A DNA stretch of 64,000 nt from positions 217,997 through 281,996 of the forward strand of contig UCKM01000005.1 of NCBI GenBank assembly GCA_900473175.1. The letters run 5' to 3'. Under the pieces are notes generated by a model that saw only the letters and a program-made list of their open reading frames with translations, was not told the origin of the DNA and searched no databases. Numbering within the stretch: position 1 is the first letter of the stretch; each line of letters starts with the position of its first letter. This document shows positions 46,054 through 55,556 of the stretch, in pieces. This DNA comes from Hyphomicrobiales bacterium (GTDB taxonomy: Bacteria; Pseudomonadota; Alphaproteobacteria; Rhizobiales; Rhizobiaceae). Both the position numbers and the translations under genes were made by a program.

Positions 46054-46292
46054 CTATTTTTCGCAGGCTTCCTCTTCGAACATCACCGCGACATCCGAAT
46101 TGGCCGAATGGCGAACGTGGTTACCCTCAGCATAGGGGACCAGCGAGGTTGAAATATAATGGTGGTGATTCTTGTGCGAACCCTCGCCGCTGTCAGCTTG
46201 ATGCGCGCCCCTTCGACACGATCGACGGTCCCGACATGGACACCATCGGCACCGATGACGTCCATATGTTCCTTGATACGCGTTGCAGTCAT
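46054..46292 (-). pseudogene. DUF2171-type protein, frameshifted
   Basis: From ATG 46292 the frame encodes the DUF2171 start (RIKEHMDVIGADGVHVGTVD, then RVEGARIKLTAA). After LTAA it is lost to basic nonsense. The expected sequence resumes one frame over (EGSHKNHHHYISTSLV, then AEGNHVRHSANSDVAVMFEE) and stops at 46054. One base, or 1 modulo 3, is missing near 46187. The lost piece may include a direct repeat of ACAGCGGCG. Family members are small cytoplasmic proteins of unknown function. Confidence 0.75.
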
Positions 46293-46475
46293 GAGAATTT
46301 TCTCCAAGGTTTTTTGCTTCTCAAGAACGCGCGAAGTGAACTTTGGATGCATTGCAGCGTTGACGGACTGGGGTTGCCGGTTGCGGCCGCGTCATTCGGG
46401 AAACTTCACTGGCGTCGCAGCTGAAATCTGCTTTAGTCTCCCCGCAGGAAAACGAGAAGAAAGCATTGCATCGTC

Positions 46476-47981
46476 ATGGCTTATGAGATTTTGACCCCGG
46501 CGGAGATGGGCGAGGCGGACAGGCTGACGATCGCGGCCGGACCCGGCGATGGCTATGCATTGATGCTGAGCGCCGGGTATGGAATTGCCCGTCATCTTCT
46601 CGCTCATCGCGGTAATGTGTCCGAATTTCACATCCTTTGCGGTCCTGGCAACAATGGCGGCGACGGCCATGTTATCGCACGCATGCTGGCCGAAAGCGGC
46701 GCGACCGTTCGGGTCTGGGCGACTGGCGCACCAAAAGATGCGACTGACGCGGCACGGGCCCTTGCCGATTGCCCGGTCAAATCCCGCCCCATGGACACCT
46801 TTGAGCCGTCCGCAGGCGCTCTGGTGGTTGACGCCCTGTTTGGTGCCGGGCTCGACAGGCCGGTTACCGGTGATGCCGCCGCGGCGATCGGACGTGCCAA
46901 TGAAGCATCGGTCGGGCGCGTCGCCGTCGACATCCCCTCAGGGCTGGATGGTTCAAGCGGTCAACCGCTTGGACCGGTCTTCAAGGCGGATTGCACCATC
47001 ACCTTCTTTCGCAAGAAGCCGGGCCACCTCCTCTATCCGGGACGGTCCTTGTGCGGCGATTTGATCGTCACGGATATCGGTATCAGGAACGAGGTTCTTG
47101 CCAGCATCAAGCCGCACTGCTTCGAAAACATGCCAAGCCTCTGGCGCGCGCAGCTGCCCCTACCAGATGTGAACACCCATAAATACCGCCGCGGACACGT
47201 AGCCGTGCTTTCCGGCGGCGCGACATCGACGGGAGCCGCACGGCTGTCCGCCCTTGCTGCTGCGCGCAGCGGCGCAGGCGCCGTGACGCTGCTTTCCCCG
47301 AGCGATGCCTTGGCGATCAATGCCGCACACCTCACCTCGATCATGCTGGCTCGCTGCGATCACAGCCAGGATCTTGCGACGTTCGTCGAGACGCGCCAAC
47401 CCTCCACCTTCGTCATCGGTCCGGGCTTTGGCATCGGCGATCGGGCGCGCGAATTCGCGCTGTCGCTGTTGGAGGACCAGGCAGCACGCCTCGTCTTCGA
47501 TGCCGATGCAATCACCTCGTTTCGTGAAAATCCGGAGCAGCTTTTTGCAGGTACACGCAAATCGGTTGAGGTGCGCCTGGTACTGACGCCTCACGAGGGT
47601 GAATTCAAGCGCCTGTTCCCGGATATCAATGAGACGAACATGCCATCGAAACTCGAACGGGCCCGTGCGGCATCGCAGAGATCCAACGCGATTGTGATCT
47701 ATAAGGGCGCCGACACGGTGATCGCAGCGCCCGACAGGCGCGCGGCGATCAACACCAATGGCACGCCCTTGCTGGCAACGGCAGGTTCCGGCGATGTCCT
47801 TGCAGGTCTCACCGCTGGCCTGATGGCACAGGGCATGGCGCCTTTTGAGGCCGCTTGCGCTGCCGTTCATGTCCACGGCGCCGCGGCCCGGCGCCTGGGA
47901 TTTGGCTTGCTTGCCGAAGACTTGCCCATGGCGGCCGCGGCTGTTCTCGCCGACCTGATGGGAGCGATAAAGGAGGAATGA
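46476..47981 (+). CDS. nnr: Bifunctional NAD(P)H-hydrate epimerase/dehydratase
   Basis: The 501-residue enzyme repairs hydrated NAD(P)H. The N-terminal epimerase domain (about 1-215) has ILCGPGNNGGDGHVIARML, VVDALFGAGLDRPV and VDIPSGLDGSSGQ. The C-terminal ADP- or ATP-dependent dehydratase domain (about 225-500) has HKYRRGHVAVLSGG, LVLTPHEGEFKRLFP, AIVIYKGADTVIA and LLATAGSGDVLAGLTAGLMA. Both halves are complete. The start is an ATG at 46476. Confidence 0.95.
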   Translation: MAYEILTPAEMGEADRLTIAAGPGDGYALMLSAGYGIARHLLAHRGNVSEFHILCGPGNNGGDGHVIARMLAESGATVRVWATGAPKDATDAARALADCPVKSRPMDTFEPSAGALVVDALFGAGLDRPVTGDAAAAIGRANEASVGRVAVDIPSGLDGSSGQPLGPVFKADCTITFFRKKPGHLLYPGRSLCGDLIVTDIGIRNEVLASIKPHCFENMPSLWRAQLPLPDVNTHKYRRGHVAVLSGGATSTGAARLSALAAARSGAGAVTLLSPSDALAINAAHLTSIMLARCDHSQDLATFVETRQPSTFVIGPGFGIGDRAREFALSLLEDQAARLVFDADAITSFRENPEQLFAGTRKSVEVRLVLTPHEGEFKRLFPDINETNMPSKLERARAASQRSNAIVIYKGADTVIAAPDRRAAINTNGTPLLATAGSGDVLAGLTAGLMAQGMAPFEAACAAVHVHGAAARRLGFGLLAEDLPMAAAAVLADLMGAIKEE

Positions 47982-48049
47982 TGCCGCCGATCGCCAACGC
48001 CACTTGGAATGAGCAAAAGCCGATACCTACTCAAAGAGGGAAGAAAATC

Positions 48050-48463
48050 ATGAAACGTGTGGTGCAACTGGTCACTCTTCTCCTCCTGGCGCTCGGCGGA
48101 TGCGCGGGGATCGACTACGCCAAATCCAATTATGGCGGGCTGCCGCAGCAGCAGTTCACGACGAGCGGTGGCCAGTCATTCCAGATCATCGACAGCCCGG
48201 CACGCGGCAAACTGATGATCGGCCCCGGCAGCGGCGGCTCGGCGACGGAGGGTTTCGTCAAGGGGCTCGGCATGGGCGTTGCCAACAGCCTTGTTGCAAC
48301 GCCGCCCGTCGTCTACCGCGATGCAGCGGAACAGTTCCTGCGCAGCACCGGACGCCAATGCACCGCTCAGGATGTGACGGCGATCATGGAACCGCGCTAT
48401 GAGGTTCGCTATCAATGCTCAGGTGGGCGTATGAACCAGGATCGGTTGCTTGGACCTGCATGA
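48050..48463 (+). CDS. Lipoprotein of unknown function
   Basis: The 137-residue product has a lipoprotein signal (VVQLVTLLLLALGGCAG, lipid-acceptor Cys near residue 18). The mature part is Gly-rich in the middle (GPGSGGSATEGFVKGLGMGV) and has a Cys pair near the end (GRQCTAQDV and RYQCSGG) that could form a disulphide. No family is recognised. A GAGGGAAG site fixes the start at 48050. It follows nnr by about 70 bp. Confidence 0.75.
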   Translation: MKRVVQLVTLLLLALGGCAGIDYAKSNYGGLPQQQFTTSGGQSFQIIDSPARGKLMIGPGSGGSATEGFVKGLGMGVANSLVATPPVVYRDAAEQFLRSTGRQCTAQDVTAIMEPRYEVRYQCSGGRMNQDRLLGPA

Positions 48464-48615
48464 CAATGAATTGTCTGGCATTAACCCGGTCTTTACCATG
48501 ATGGTTCACCTTGATTGCGGGCGCGAAAAGGTAATGCGTACGCGCTTCCAGTTTATTGACTGCACGTCATCATTCTGTCGTAATGACAGGGTAGTGATTA
48601 AACATAGCGAATAGC

Positions 48616-48915
48616 TTATTTCCATTTTTGACCACGGATGTACTGGCACTGATGTCGAGGTAAGTTTAGGAAGGTCGGGTAGCTCCCGGCCTTTTGCTTT
48701 TTCGTTGTGCGAGTTGTCCGGCGACCGGGGTTGATTGTGTGTAGCGGGGTTTGATTTTGGCGGCGCCTACAGATGACAATTGATGAACGACACATGGCGG
48801 AGGCGCGCTGCCCGGCAGCATCCACAAGCCGCACATAAGCGCAAAGACCCGAAGCACGGGTTTCAATGGCATATCACTTGATTGACTTGCGTTCCGGGAT
48901 CGGCGCGGCGGAACG
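48616..48915 (-). pseudogene. Remnants of a third fimbrial unit (usher 3' end and tip-subunit 5' part)
   Basis: At 48863-48915 the DNA resembles the last codons of the usher genes (shared TTGCGTTCCGGGAT block). It is followed on the minus strand by a tip-subunit-like signal peptide, LRVFALMCGLWMLPGSA, close to LWVFAFLCGLWMLPGSAWA of the gene at 49947. After about 30 residues the reading is unrelated or shifted. Patches of DNA similarity to the inner part of the tip gene continue to about 48660. The rest of this unit is gone. Confidence 0.6.
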
Positions 48916-48931
48916 AACGTCTGAATGCTGC

Positions 48932-49947
48932 TTAAGGGGCAACCGTATTGAGTATAACCACGACGGTATCACTGTAAATGCCTGGCGGCGGCGTTGCCTG
49001 GGCCGGCACGACACCGAAGACCTTGAGCGAGACAGACCGCGACGTGATTGGGATTGTTTGCGCTTTTATACCCGCGCCCCATTCTACAGCGCCCGCTACA
49101 GCAGGATTGGATTTTGACGGGGGGTACAGAGAATAATTGATCGTGTCGGTCCCACCGGCACGCTTCATCGTTCGGGTGGTTAGTTTGAAGCCTTGTCCGT
49201 TATCCAATGAAACCGTTGCCTTGCCCCCCAGGCGCAATTTACGGTGATGGCGCCTTCCGCCGTGAAATCCTTGTTCAGCCTGTCGGTTTTCCCGAAGTCA
49301 ACATCGGTGGTCTGGATGTTGCAACTTTGCGTAGCGTCGGCTGCGATGTTCATTTGGATGGTTCCTGTTCCCAGTACTGCCTTGTCACACCCTTGGGTTT
49401 TATCGTCAGCAAACCAATACTTATAAATTAGCTGGACGTTATCCATCAGCGTCCCGATGTCGTTTGGTTGATTATTTTTTGTTCCCGTTGTGAATTGCCC
49501 GCCGGGTATCACGGAATAAAATTTGATGTTAGCGCCTACTGACACCGTGGGCGGCGTTATTCCGCCACCTTTAAGGCTTGGGAGTGGCAACGTGGTATAG
49601 ATCGTTTTTGTGCTGCCCGGAGGAACTCCCGCAGTCGCTCCCTCTGAAATCGTATAGCTCAATGAGGCCAAACCCGTCGGTATGGAATTCAGGATCCTAT
49701 TGCCCGCAGCGGGCATTATGCAAACACTGATTTTCCTGCCGACTTCGCCGGCGGCCGTGGCGGCCTCTGCGTTGCACTGTATCTGCCCATTTGTGGTCAC
49801 CGACTTATCAATGCCGGCGACGGGGCTGACCTCTCCAAAGTTGGCGATAAACCCCACCCCGGAGCAAGCTACAGCCCACGCACTACCAGGCAGCATCCAC
49901 AAGCCGCACAGGAACGCAAACACCCACAGCAACTTCTTCATTGGCAC
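48932..49947 (-). pseudogene. Two-domain spore coat U (Csu-type tip) fimbrial subunit, frame broken at G6 tract
   Basis: From ATG 49947 the protein has a signal peptide (LLWVFAFLCGLWMLPGSAWA), a first SCPU domain (ACSGVGFIANFGEVSPVAG) and the start of a second (CNIQTTDVDFGKTDRLNKDF). At TVNCAWG (C6 on the plus strand, 49224-49229) the frame is lost and ends at 49180. One frame over, the second domain continues (KATVSLDNGQGFKLTTR) to a stop at 48932 with the normal ending YSDTVVVILN. One added G restores about 338 residues. It may be phase-variable, a pseudogene or a sequencing error. It overlaps usher 1 by 10 bp. Confidence 0.8.
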
Positions 49948-52397
49948 ACCACATTCTTCAAGTTGACCTGCGTTCCGGGATTGGCGCGATAGTCGAAGCG
50001 CGCGGCGCAGGTGGTTCCATCGCGCAGTTGAATTGATGCCTGATTGCTGTTTTTGAGGTTTTCAAGGAATGCCTGCCCGTCATAACCGACGACAAAGGCA
50101 TCGTCCGCGCCGTTCAGACTGCCGGGCAAGCCCACATCGAGCGGCTTGCCTGTGCGATCCACGAAATCGACAATGGCACCAAGTCCTTTATCGTTGACGC
50201 CAAAGTCGACGACGACGCCGGCCTGTTGTCCCGGCACCACGACGGCGCGCGTGGTATCCACCACCGCATCGACGGGAAGGTTCATCGGGTCAATCTCGAT
50301 TTCGTTTTCGCCATAGGAACGCAAATTGGGAACGATGATCTTGCCGGAACCGTTGGTATTTCCGATTGGCCTGTTCTGAGATTTGACAGTCACATTCGGG
50401 GCGCCGACCTTCACCACGGCAAAGGCATCATCAATGCGGTTGGTGGCGAAGACACCGCCGCCCGCAACCGCAACCGCCCCCTCGACTTGAAGATTGCCCT
50501 GGACGCTGCCATCCGACTGGTTGACCTCGCCAGCAACATAGCCATAACGCGAGGTGTAGTCCACAGCGGCCGACCGGTTGGTGAGATTGCCTTCCGTATC
50601 GCGCACACGCCAGCCGACATTGCCGATTTCATGGGTATTGGATTTGGCAAGATAGGATGAGGCATTCATGCTATCCCCGGATTGATTTATATTGGCGCCT
50701 CCGTAAATTCCGTTATCGAATGATATCGACAGCCCCGCGTAAACGCCGAAATTGTCCCTCTTGTCGAGATCCTTGAAGGCCGAGACATAAAGCCCCGCGC
50801 GCCTGAACAGCGACTGGCTATAGGACAACGAAGCATTATGGCTGGTGCCGCTGTCATCCGTCGTGATCTGCGTATAGGTCAGACTGAGGCCGGAACCTTT
50901 GATCGGGGTTGGCACGCCAAGTGAAAGCTGGACAATCGATTTTGGCACACGCGGGCTATAGATTTGGGTATACCCGATATAGTCCGTTTTGTTGTCGAGG
51001 GTATTGTTGTCGTCGGCCGAAAGCGCGGCGATATCGTCGTAATTCCCGAACGTCCGCTGGATATTGCCGTAAAGACTGTAGGAACCCCGATTCAACTGCG
51101 CGGAAGCATAGACTAGCGCGCCTGTGTCACCACCGTGGTGGCTGCCCGCGCCCGCAAGCGTGAACGCGCCAAAATCGCCGACCGAAAATACCGCGCCGCC
51201 GCCGCCATTGATAAAGTCCGCGCCGCCTTCGAAATGCGACTCCAACGTCAGTCGGTCGGTCATGCCATAGCGCAAGGTGGCGCTGCCGAACGGATCGCCG
51301 GAATAGTCGTTCGATTCCGTACCATAGTTGCGCCTTGGAAAACCGGCTTCGACCGAAAAATCAACCATGCCTGGAGCGAGCATGTCGGACGTATTGTAGA
51401 AAGAAAGCGTCGTCCTTGTCTCGCGGCCGAGACTATCGCGGATGACCACCTGCGCATTGCCGTCACCAGTATAGGCCGGAATATTCGTCAGGCTGAACGG
51501 CCCGGCCGGAATGTCCGCGCTATAGGTCCTGGCGTTCTGCGTATAGACTTCGAGCGTCGAGGGAACCGCCGCCGTACCAGTGAAACCGGGCATCGGCGTT
51601 GTAACAAGATCTGAGCGCAGCGAAAAATTCCGCGACACCTGCATGCCGCCGAGAAAGACCGGCCTTGTCCAGCCAAGGCCGCCGGAGACGAAATCGCCCG
51701 CCTTATAGGTGATGGCGCGCTCCTGATCTGAATAGGACCAGGTGGAATTCAGCCGCTTGAACCCTCCAAGGTCCCCATCGGACAGACTGGCGCTGAAGGA
51801 TTGATCGAGGGACCCGAGGGGGCTGAAAAATCGGGCATCGAAGCCGCCCGAAATGCCGCGAAATGGCTGAACATCATCGGCAAGCAAATTGTCGGTGCTT
51901 GAGAACAGGGAATAATTAAGAACCGCTCCGGTACCCGTCTGTGCCAGCGGTGCCTTCTTGCGCGGATTAAGGTCGACTTTCCTCGGCACACGCGCACCGT
52001 CACCAGCGGTAATGTAAAGCGACTGGCTTTTCATATCGAGGCGATAGCTGACCCCTGGCAGGTTGCTTAGCGAAATCTCGGCATCGTCCTTTTTGGACGG
52101 ATTGGTCGCAGCCGGCACTTTGAGGCCGATATCAGTCAATTCGCGCGCCGTTGAACCGATATTGCCATCGGCCCCTTGTTGAAACGTTCCGATCAGTCCG
52201 GTCGACGCGTCATTGATGAATACTTCCAGCTGAAGACTCTGCGGACCGGACAATGCGCCGGTCGTTTCGACCCCGCCAGTGGAATAAGGGTCAATCAGTT
52301 CATGGACCACCGGCGTACCTTGGGCCAAGGCTGGAGCGGCTACAAAGGAAACGACGCCGGCGACCACACTCGCTCTAATCGAGTGATACCGTCTCAT
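49938..52397 (-). CDS. Fimbrial outer-membrane usher protein (archaic type), copy 1
   Basis: The 819-residue usher forms the outer-membrane pore that assembles and exports pilus subunits. It has a signal peptide (VVAGVVSFVAAPALA), an N-terminal periplasmic domain (LQLEVFINDASTGLIGTF), a large beta-barrel with RSDLVTTPMPGFTGTAAVPS and RRNYGTESNDY, and C-terminal domains ending GTQVNLKNVVCQ with a probable Cys pair. It is the same length class as copy 2 at 55547 and clearly homologous. The ATG at 52397 is best spaced from GGAGG; ATGs at 52412 and 52403 are alternatives. It overlaps the chaperone gene by 23 bp. Confidence 0.92.
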   Translation of the reverse strand: MRRYHSIRASVVAGVVSFVAAPALAQGTPVVHELIDPYSTGGVETTGALSGPQSLQLEVFINDASTGLIGTFQQGADGNIGSTARELTDIGLKVPAATNPSKKDDAEISLSNLPGVSYRLDMKSQSLYITAGDGARVPRKVDLNPRKKAPLAQTGTGAVLNYSLFSSTDNLLADDVQPFRGISGGFDARFFSPLGSLDQSFSASLSDGDLGGFKRLNSTWSYSDQERAITYKAGDFVSGGLGWTRPVFLGGMQVSRNFSLRSDLVTTPMPGFTGTAAVPSTLEVYTQNARTYSADIPAGPFSLTNIPAYTGDGNAQVVIRDSLGRETRTTLSFYNTSDMLAPGMVDFSVEAGFPRRNYGTESNDYSGDPFGSATLRYGMTDRLTLESHFEGGADFINGGGGAVFSVGDFGAFTLAGAGSHHGGDTGALVYASAQLNRGSYSLYGNIQRTFGNYDDIAALSADDNNTLDNKTDYIGYTQIYSPRVPKSIVQLSLGVPTPIKGSGLSLTYTQITTDDSGTSHNASLSYSQSLFRRAGLYVSAFKDLDKRDNFGVYAGLSISFDNGIYGGANINQSGDSMNASSYLAKSNTHEIGNVGWRVRDTEGNLTNRSAAVDYTSRYGYVAGEVNQSDGSVQGNLQVEGAVAVAGGGVFATNRIDDAFAVVKVGAPNVTVKSQNRPIGNTNGSGKIIVPNLRSYGENEIEIDPMNLPVDAVVDTTRAVVVPGQQAGVVVDFGVNDKGLGAIVDFVDRTGKPLDVGLPGSLNGADDAFVVGYDGQAFLENLKNSNQASIQLRDGTTCAARFDYRANPGTQVNLKNVVCQ

Positions 52398-53085
52398 TAA
52401 CATCGCCTCCATCGGTTCGCGCCTTCAAGGTTACAGTTCCCGGCAAAGCCCCCTTGACGGGCCCCACTGGAAGTCGAACCGCGGAACCTGGAGGAGCGTA
52501 ACCAACAAACCCTTTGCGACTGGCGACCACCCGATCACCTGCAAGTATCTGAAGATCGAAGATGCGTGACGTTTTCCCGCCGGAATTGCTCACTGTAACT
52601 GCGGCCTGATCGCCAGAACGCGCTACCCGCCAAGCCAGCTTGCCTGGTGCGGCGTTCACAGGCACGATCGTGAGTGGCACGGAAAATCGTATCGCCATGC
52701 TGACGACGCCGGCCCTTGCAGATTTTACATCAGGCAGTTGGTCGATAAGAATGCGGTAGCGCTCTTCTGCAACGACGGGTGCTTTGCTTGTCCGCACGAC
52801 CCGTAGTGAATATTCATTCGCGCTTTGGATCTGCGCGAATGGCGGGCTGGCAACGACGTCGCTCGTAGCCTCGTACTTGTCCACGCCATCGACCTGAAAC
52901 CAGCGGACCACCCGCGCCTGGATATTGACAGGGCCGTCGCCATCATTACTCAAGGTAATTTTGCCTGCTGACGCGGGCGCGTCGATTTCGACGCGGAGTG
53001 GCATAATGGTCAGATTTGCAGCTTGTGCGTTCCCGGCTTGGAGCGCGCACCAGGCCAAGCCCAATGCAAACATAAAAAAGCGCAT
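52375..53085 (-). CDS. Fimbrial periplasmic chaperone (PapD-like), copy 1
   Basis: The 236-residue chaperone donates a beta strand to subunits in the periplasm and hands them to the usher. It has a signal peptide (FMFALGLAWCALQAGNAQA) and two Ig-like domains. The subunit-binding segment is RVVRTSKAPVVAEERYRILI, with the conserved ERYR. It lies between the pilin and usher genes and overlaps the usher start. Confidence 0.9.
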   Translation of the reverse strand: MRFFMFALGLAWCALQAGNAQAANLTIMPLRVEIDAPASAGKITLSNDGDGPVNIQARVVRWFQVDGVDKYEATSDVVASPPFAQIQSANEYSLRVVRTSKAPVVAEERYRILIDQLPDVKSARAGVVSMAIRFSVPLTIVPVNAAPGKLAWRVARSGDQAAVTVSNSGGKTSRIFDLQILAGDRVVASRKGFVGYAPPGSAVRLPVGPVKGALPGTVTLKARTDGGDVNETVSLD

Positions 53086-53107
53086 CTAAAAATCCAATTC
53101 CGTAAAT

Positions 53108-53171
53108 AGTCAGCAATCAGTATGTAGTCAGCGGTCAGTATATCCGGTCCGGGCTTGAATAATCCCGGACC
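53108..53171 (-). other. Tandem repeat and hairpin between pilin and chaperone genes
   Basis: Two 18-bp repeats (AGTCAGC-N2-TCAGTAT, 53108-53143) lie next to an 8-bp stem, GGTCCGGG with CCCGGACC (53146-53171). On the minus strand the hairpin follows the major pilin gene and could act as a partial terminator or 3' stabiliser, giving more pilin than chaperone. Confidence 0.5.
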
Positions 53172-53316
53172 GTCGAAATTTACGGCCATCGTTTATCGCA
53201 CGACAGACCCAACAACCACTTCGAATCTAGCTCATTCAGGTATTTGCCAAGCAAGGATGGCCCAAAGCGGCAACCGGATACTGACCGCAGAGAAGTGTAG
53301 TTCTCTGCGTTAAGAA

Positions 53317-53844
53317 TTATGGCATTACAACAGTTATATCGACGCTTTCGGAATACTTGCCAATAGTAGGTGCGGTCTGCCTTGGCACCTTGGCGTAAAC
53401 CAGATAATCCACTGGCACACCCGCCCCCGGCAAGGTCGACTTGACGAGGTCGGTTGTGGCGCCAGGGATCGGCCAAGCTTTTGTGTATGCACTATCGGAA
53501 TAAAGGCTGTAATTGATCACAGGCCCGGTAGCGACACCGAGGCCATCAATTCCCGGTCGCATTTTGCGGGCGGCATTGTCTTCACCGGTTTTTCCCAAGA
53601 AGATACTGTAATCCTGTTTATCGGCGGTGCAGGAGATTTTGACTTTTCCCGTTTGTGTATAGTCGGTGGGAATACCGGCTTTAATGCCGAAGTCGATGTC
53701 GTCGGACTCCACCTGGCAACCGGCCACAATTTCCATCCTAACCATCATCTTGCCGGGAACGTTGGTAACGGCCAGGGCCGGAGTGGCTATGGAGGAAACG
53801 AGCGCCAAGGCGGAAACGATACGAAGAACATTTGAAGAGTTCAT
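53317..53844 (-). CDS. Spore coat U domain major fimbrial subunit, copy 1
   Basis: The 175-residue subunit has a signal peptide (VLRIVSALALVSSIATPALA) and one SCPU domain. It includes VAGCQVESDDIDFGIKAGIP, VKISCTADKQDYSIFLGKTG and the ending YSESVDITVVMP. Archaic chaperone-usher pili such as Csu of Acinetobacter use this fold. It is first in its operon; an AGGAACC site supports ATG 53844. The upstream region of about 600 bp is AT-rich. Confidence 0.88.
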   Translation of the reverse strand: MNSSNVLRIVSALALVSSIATPALAVTNVPGKMMVRMEIVAGCQVESDDIDFGIKAGIPTDYTQTGKVKISCTADKQDYSIFLGKTGEDNAARKMRPGIDGLGVATGPVINYSLYSDSAYTKAWPIPGATTDLVKSTLPGAGVPVDYLVYAKVPRQTAPTIGKYSESVDITVVMP

Positions 53845-54462
53845 ATTGGTTCCTGAAAAATTGACAATTGAAATTTCGACACCCAACAAATTGGGTGCTA
53901 CTAGGTCCCCTACGACTGCAGAGCCGATTAATTTTTAGCTGCACCGACATCGATTGTCGCGAATACGACGTTTTTTGCTAAATTTTTATCGATTTTTTTT
54001 AGCTACAATTTATGGGTGAATTTTTATTTTACTTTGGTCTAAGGCAAACAACTTTGGCGTGCACCCCTTACGGTTGTATTTTTCGGTTCCAAAATCTTGA
54101 TGCCGTGCACCACAACGATGCAATGTGCGGTTCACCTACTTTTTGGTGTGGCAGGTTGGTGAAAATTCGACGGAATGCAGATGGTTTCGCCGCTCGAGTT
54201 CTCGTGATTCGGTGAACTCAACGCGCCGAATGTTCAGGTTTTATTAACGATTCCAGTTCCGATGGATTTGTGACTGGCAAATTCGGCAATCACCAACCGG
54301 CACTTTGCGGGCTTGCGCATGTACCGGCAATGAATCCGCATATTTACAGAGCTTGCGGTCTGGTGTGAGATGTCCGCTCCTTGTTCCTATTGACGAAATT
54401 GCAACTTGAACGCTTATTTGTCCCGGCTAATACTGGGCTGGACGACCGAAAAGAGCGATTGA
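53845..54462. other. Upstream region of fimbrial operon 1
   Basis: Just over 600 bp, strongly AT-rich next to the pilin gene (a run of T around 53990-54000). No supported gene. It probably holds the operon promoter, read to the left. The right end leads into the cfa fragment on the plus strand. Confidence 0.5.
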
Positions 54463-54600
54463 ATGACCGAAATGACGAAGACAGCTTCTTCCGAAACGCC
54501 GGTGCCGTTCCAGTGGCTAAGGCCGGAAAATGTCGCTGCAGCACTAAAAGGCGCTCCGCTCAAGGTCCAGGCGGCCTTGCGGGCGGCGGCGCATCTAAAC
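54463..54600 (+). pseudogene. Truncated duplicate of the cfa 5' end
   Basis: About 45 codons starting at ATG 54463 match the N-terminus of the cfa gene at 59949: PENVAAALKGAPLKVQAALR here and PENVAAALKGFPLKVQAALR there, with SSETP before each. Similarity stops at about 54597, just before the stop codon of the fimbrial tip gene at 54612. The DNA similarity is high, so it is a duplication scar rather than a separate gene. Confidence 0.85.
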
Positions 54601-54611
54601 TCGAACAGCAG

Positions 54612-55556
54612 TCAGTACGTGACATTCACCGTCAATGTATCCGTGTATTTGCCACTCGGATATATCAATGTGGTCGGATCTACCCGGAACCGCAATTGAA
54701 AGCGTTGTGTCAGTCCATCACCCACCCAAGGATAGGAATTGCCATTTGCCGTGGGCCAAGGAGTCCAATTCAGCACGGAGAATAGTTTGGTATCGATGTT
54801 GTAGGGAATGGTGTTGCCGTTGAGAGCAAGAAAGCGCTGACGCCCTCCAGCTGCGTTCTTTCCATTGTCAATACTGACGGAATAAACAGTTCCCGGAAAG
54901 CAGTTGGCACTAATCTCGCTTTGAACCTGTGCACCGCTTACCAATGATTGAAATTGGCCAAGATCGACGCTCGTGGGAATTGTCGCAGTACAGCTGAATA
55001 AAGCCGTCAAGGAAACTGGTATGGACTGGGTGGTCGTTTTGCCGATAGGTGCGCCTGATCCACAGCCCAAGCCGTCATTCGGACGATACTGCAATATCGC
55101 CGTTATGTGCCCCTCATAGTGCCCGGCTTGCAGCACGGAATTGGGGGCAATCCGCAGATAGAAGCTCGTATTGCCGGGACCGCGTACCGGCCCGATCGGT
55201 CCGCCCGCAAGCCCCAAGTTCAGCCGTGAGAGTGGAACCAGGTTCGTGCCGTTGTAACCTTCACCCAGTTGAAGGTCTATTCGATCAACTATCGCATTTC
55301 TGCCGCCGCCTGTACTTGTCATGTACAAAGTTGAGGGGTCCACAACCATGCAACCGATCATTGGTTGGGCGGACGAATTGCACCCAAATTGGACGCTGCT
55401 CCGTTGATCCGTGGGATTATTATCCACCTTGTAGTTCAAAAACGCCACGTCGTTAGGATAAAGTTGGCACACCTGCGCGGAGGCAACGCCGCCGCCCGGC
55501 AGCATCCAAAAGCCAGCAAAGAACACGGCGCAGAATAGTAGTCTGCTTATTGGCAT
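54612..55556 (-). CDS. Two-domain spore coat U (Csu-type tip) fimbrial subunit, copy 2
   Basis: The 314-residue protein has a signal peptide (LLFCAVFFAGFWMLPGGGVA) resembling that of copy 1, then two SCPU domains. The first has CQLYPNDVAFLNYKV and YLRIAPNSVLQAGHYEGHI. The second has FSCTATIPTSVDLGQFQSLV, YSVSIDNGKNAAGGRQRFLA and the ending YTDTLTVNVTY. Two-domain subunits of this kind form the adhesive tip in Csu pili. This copy is in frame, unlike copy 1. It overlaps usher 2 by 10 bp. Confidence 0.85.
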   Translation of the reverse strand: MPISRLLFCAVFFAGFWMLPGGGVASAQVCQLYPNDVAFLNYKVDNNPTDQRSSVQFGCNSSAQPMIGCMVVDPSTLYMTSTGGGRNAIVDRIDLQLGEGYNGTNLVPLSRLNLGLAGGPIGPVRGPGNTSFYLRIAPNSVLQAGHYEGHITAILQYRPNDGLGCGSGAPIGKTTTQSIPVSLTALFSCTATIPTSVDLGQFQSLVSGAQVQSEISANCFPGTVYSVSIDNGKNAAGGRQRFLALNGNTIPYNIDTKLFSVLNWTPWPTANGNSYPWVGDGLTQRFQLRFRVDPTTLIYPSGKYTDTLTVNVTY

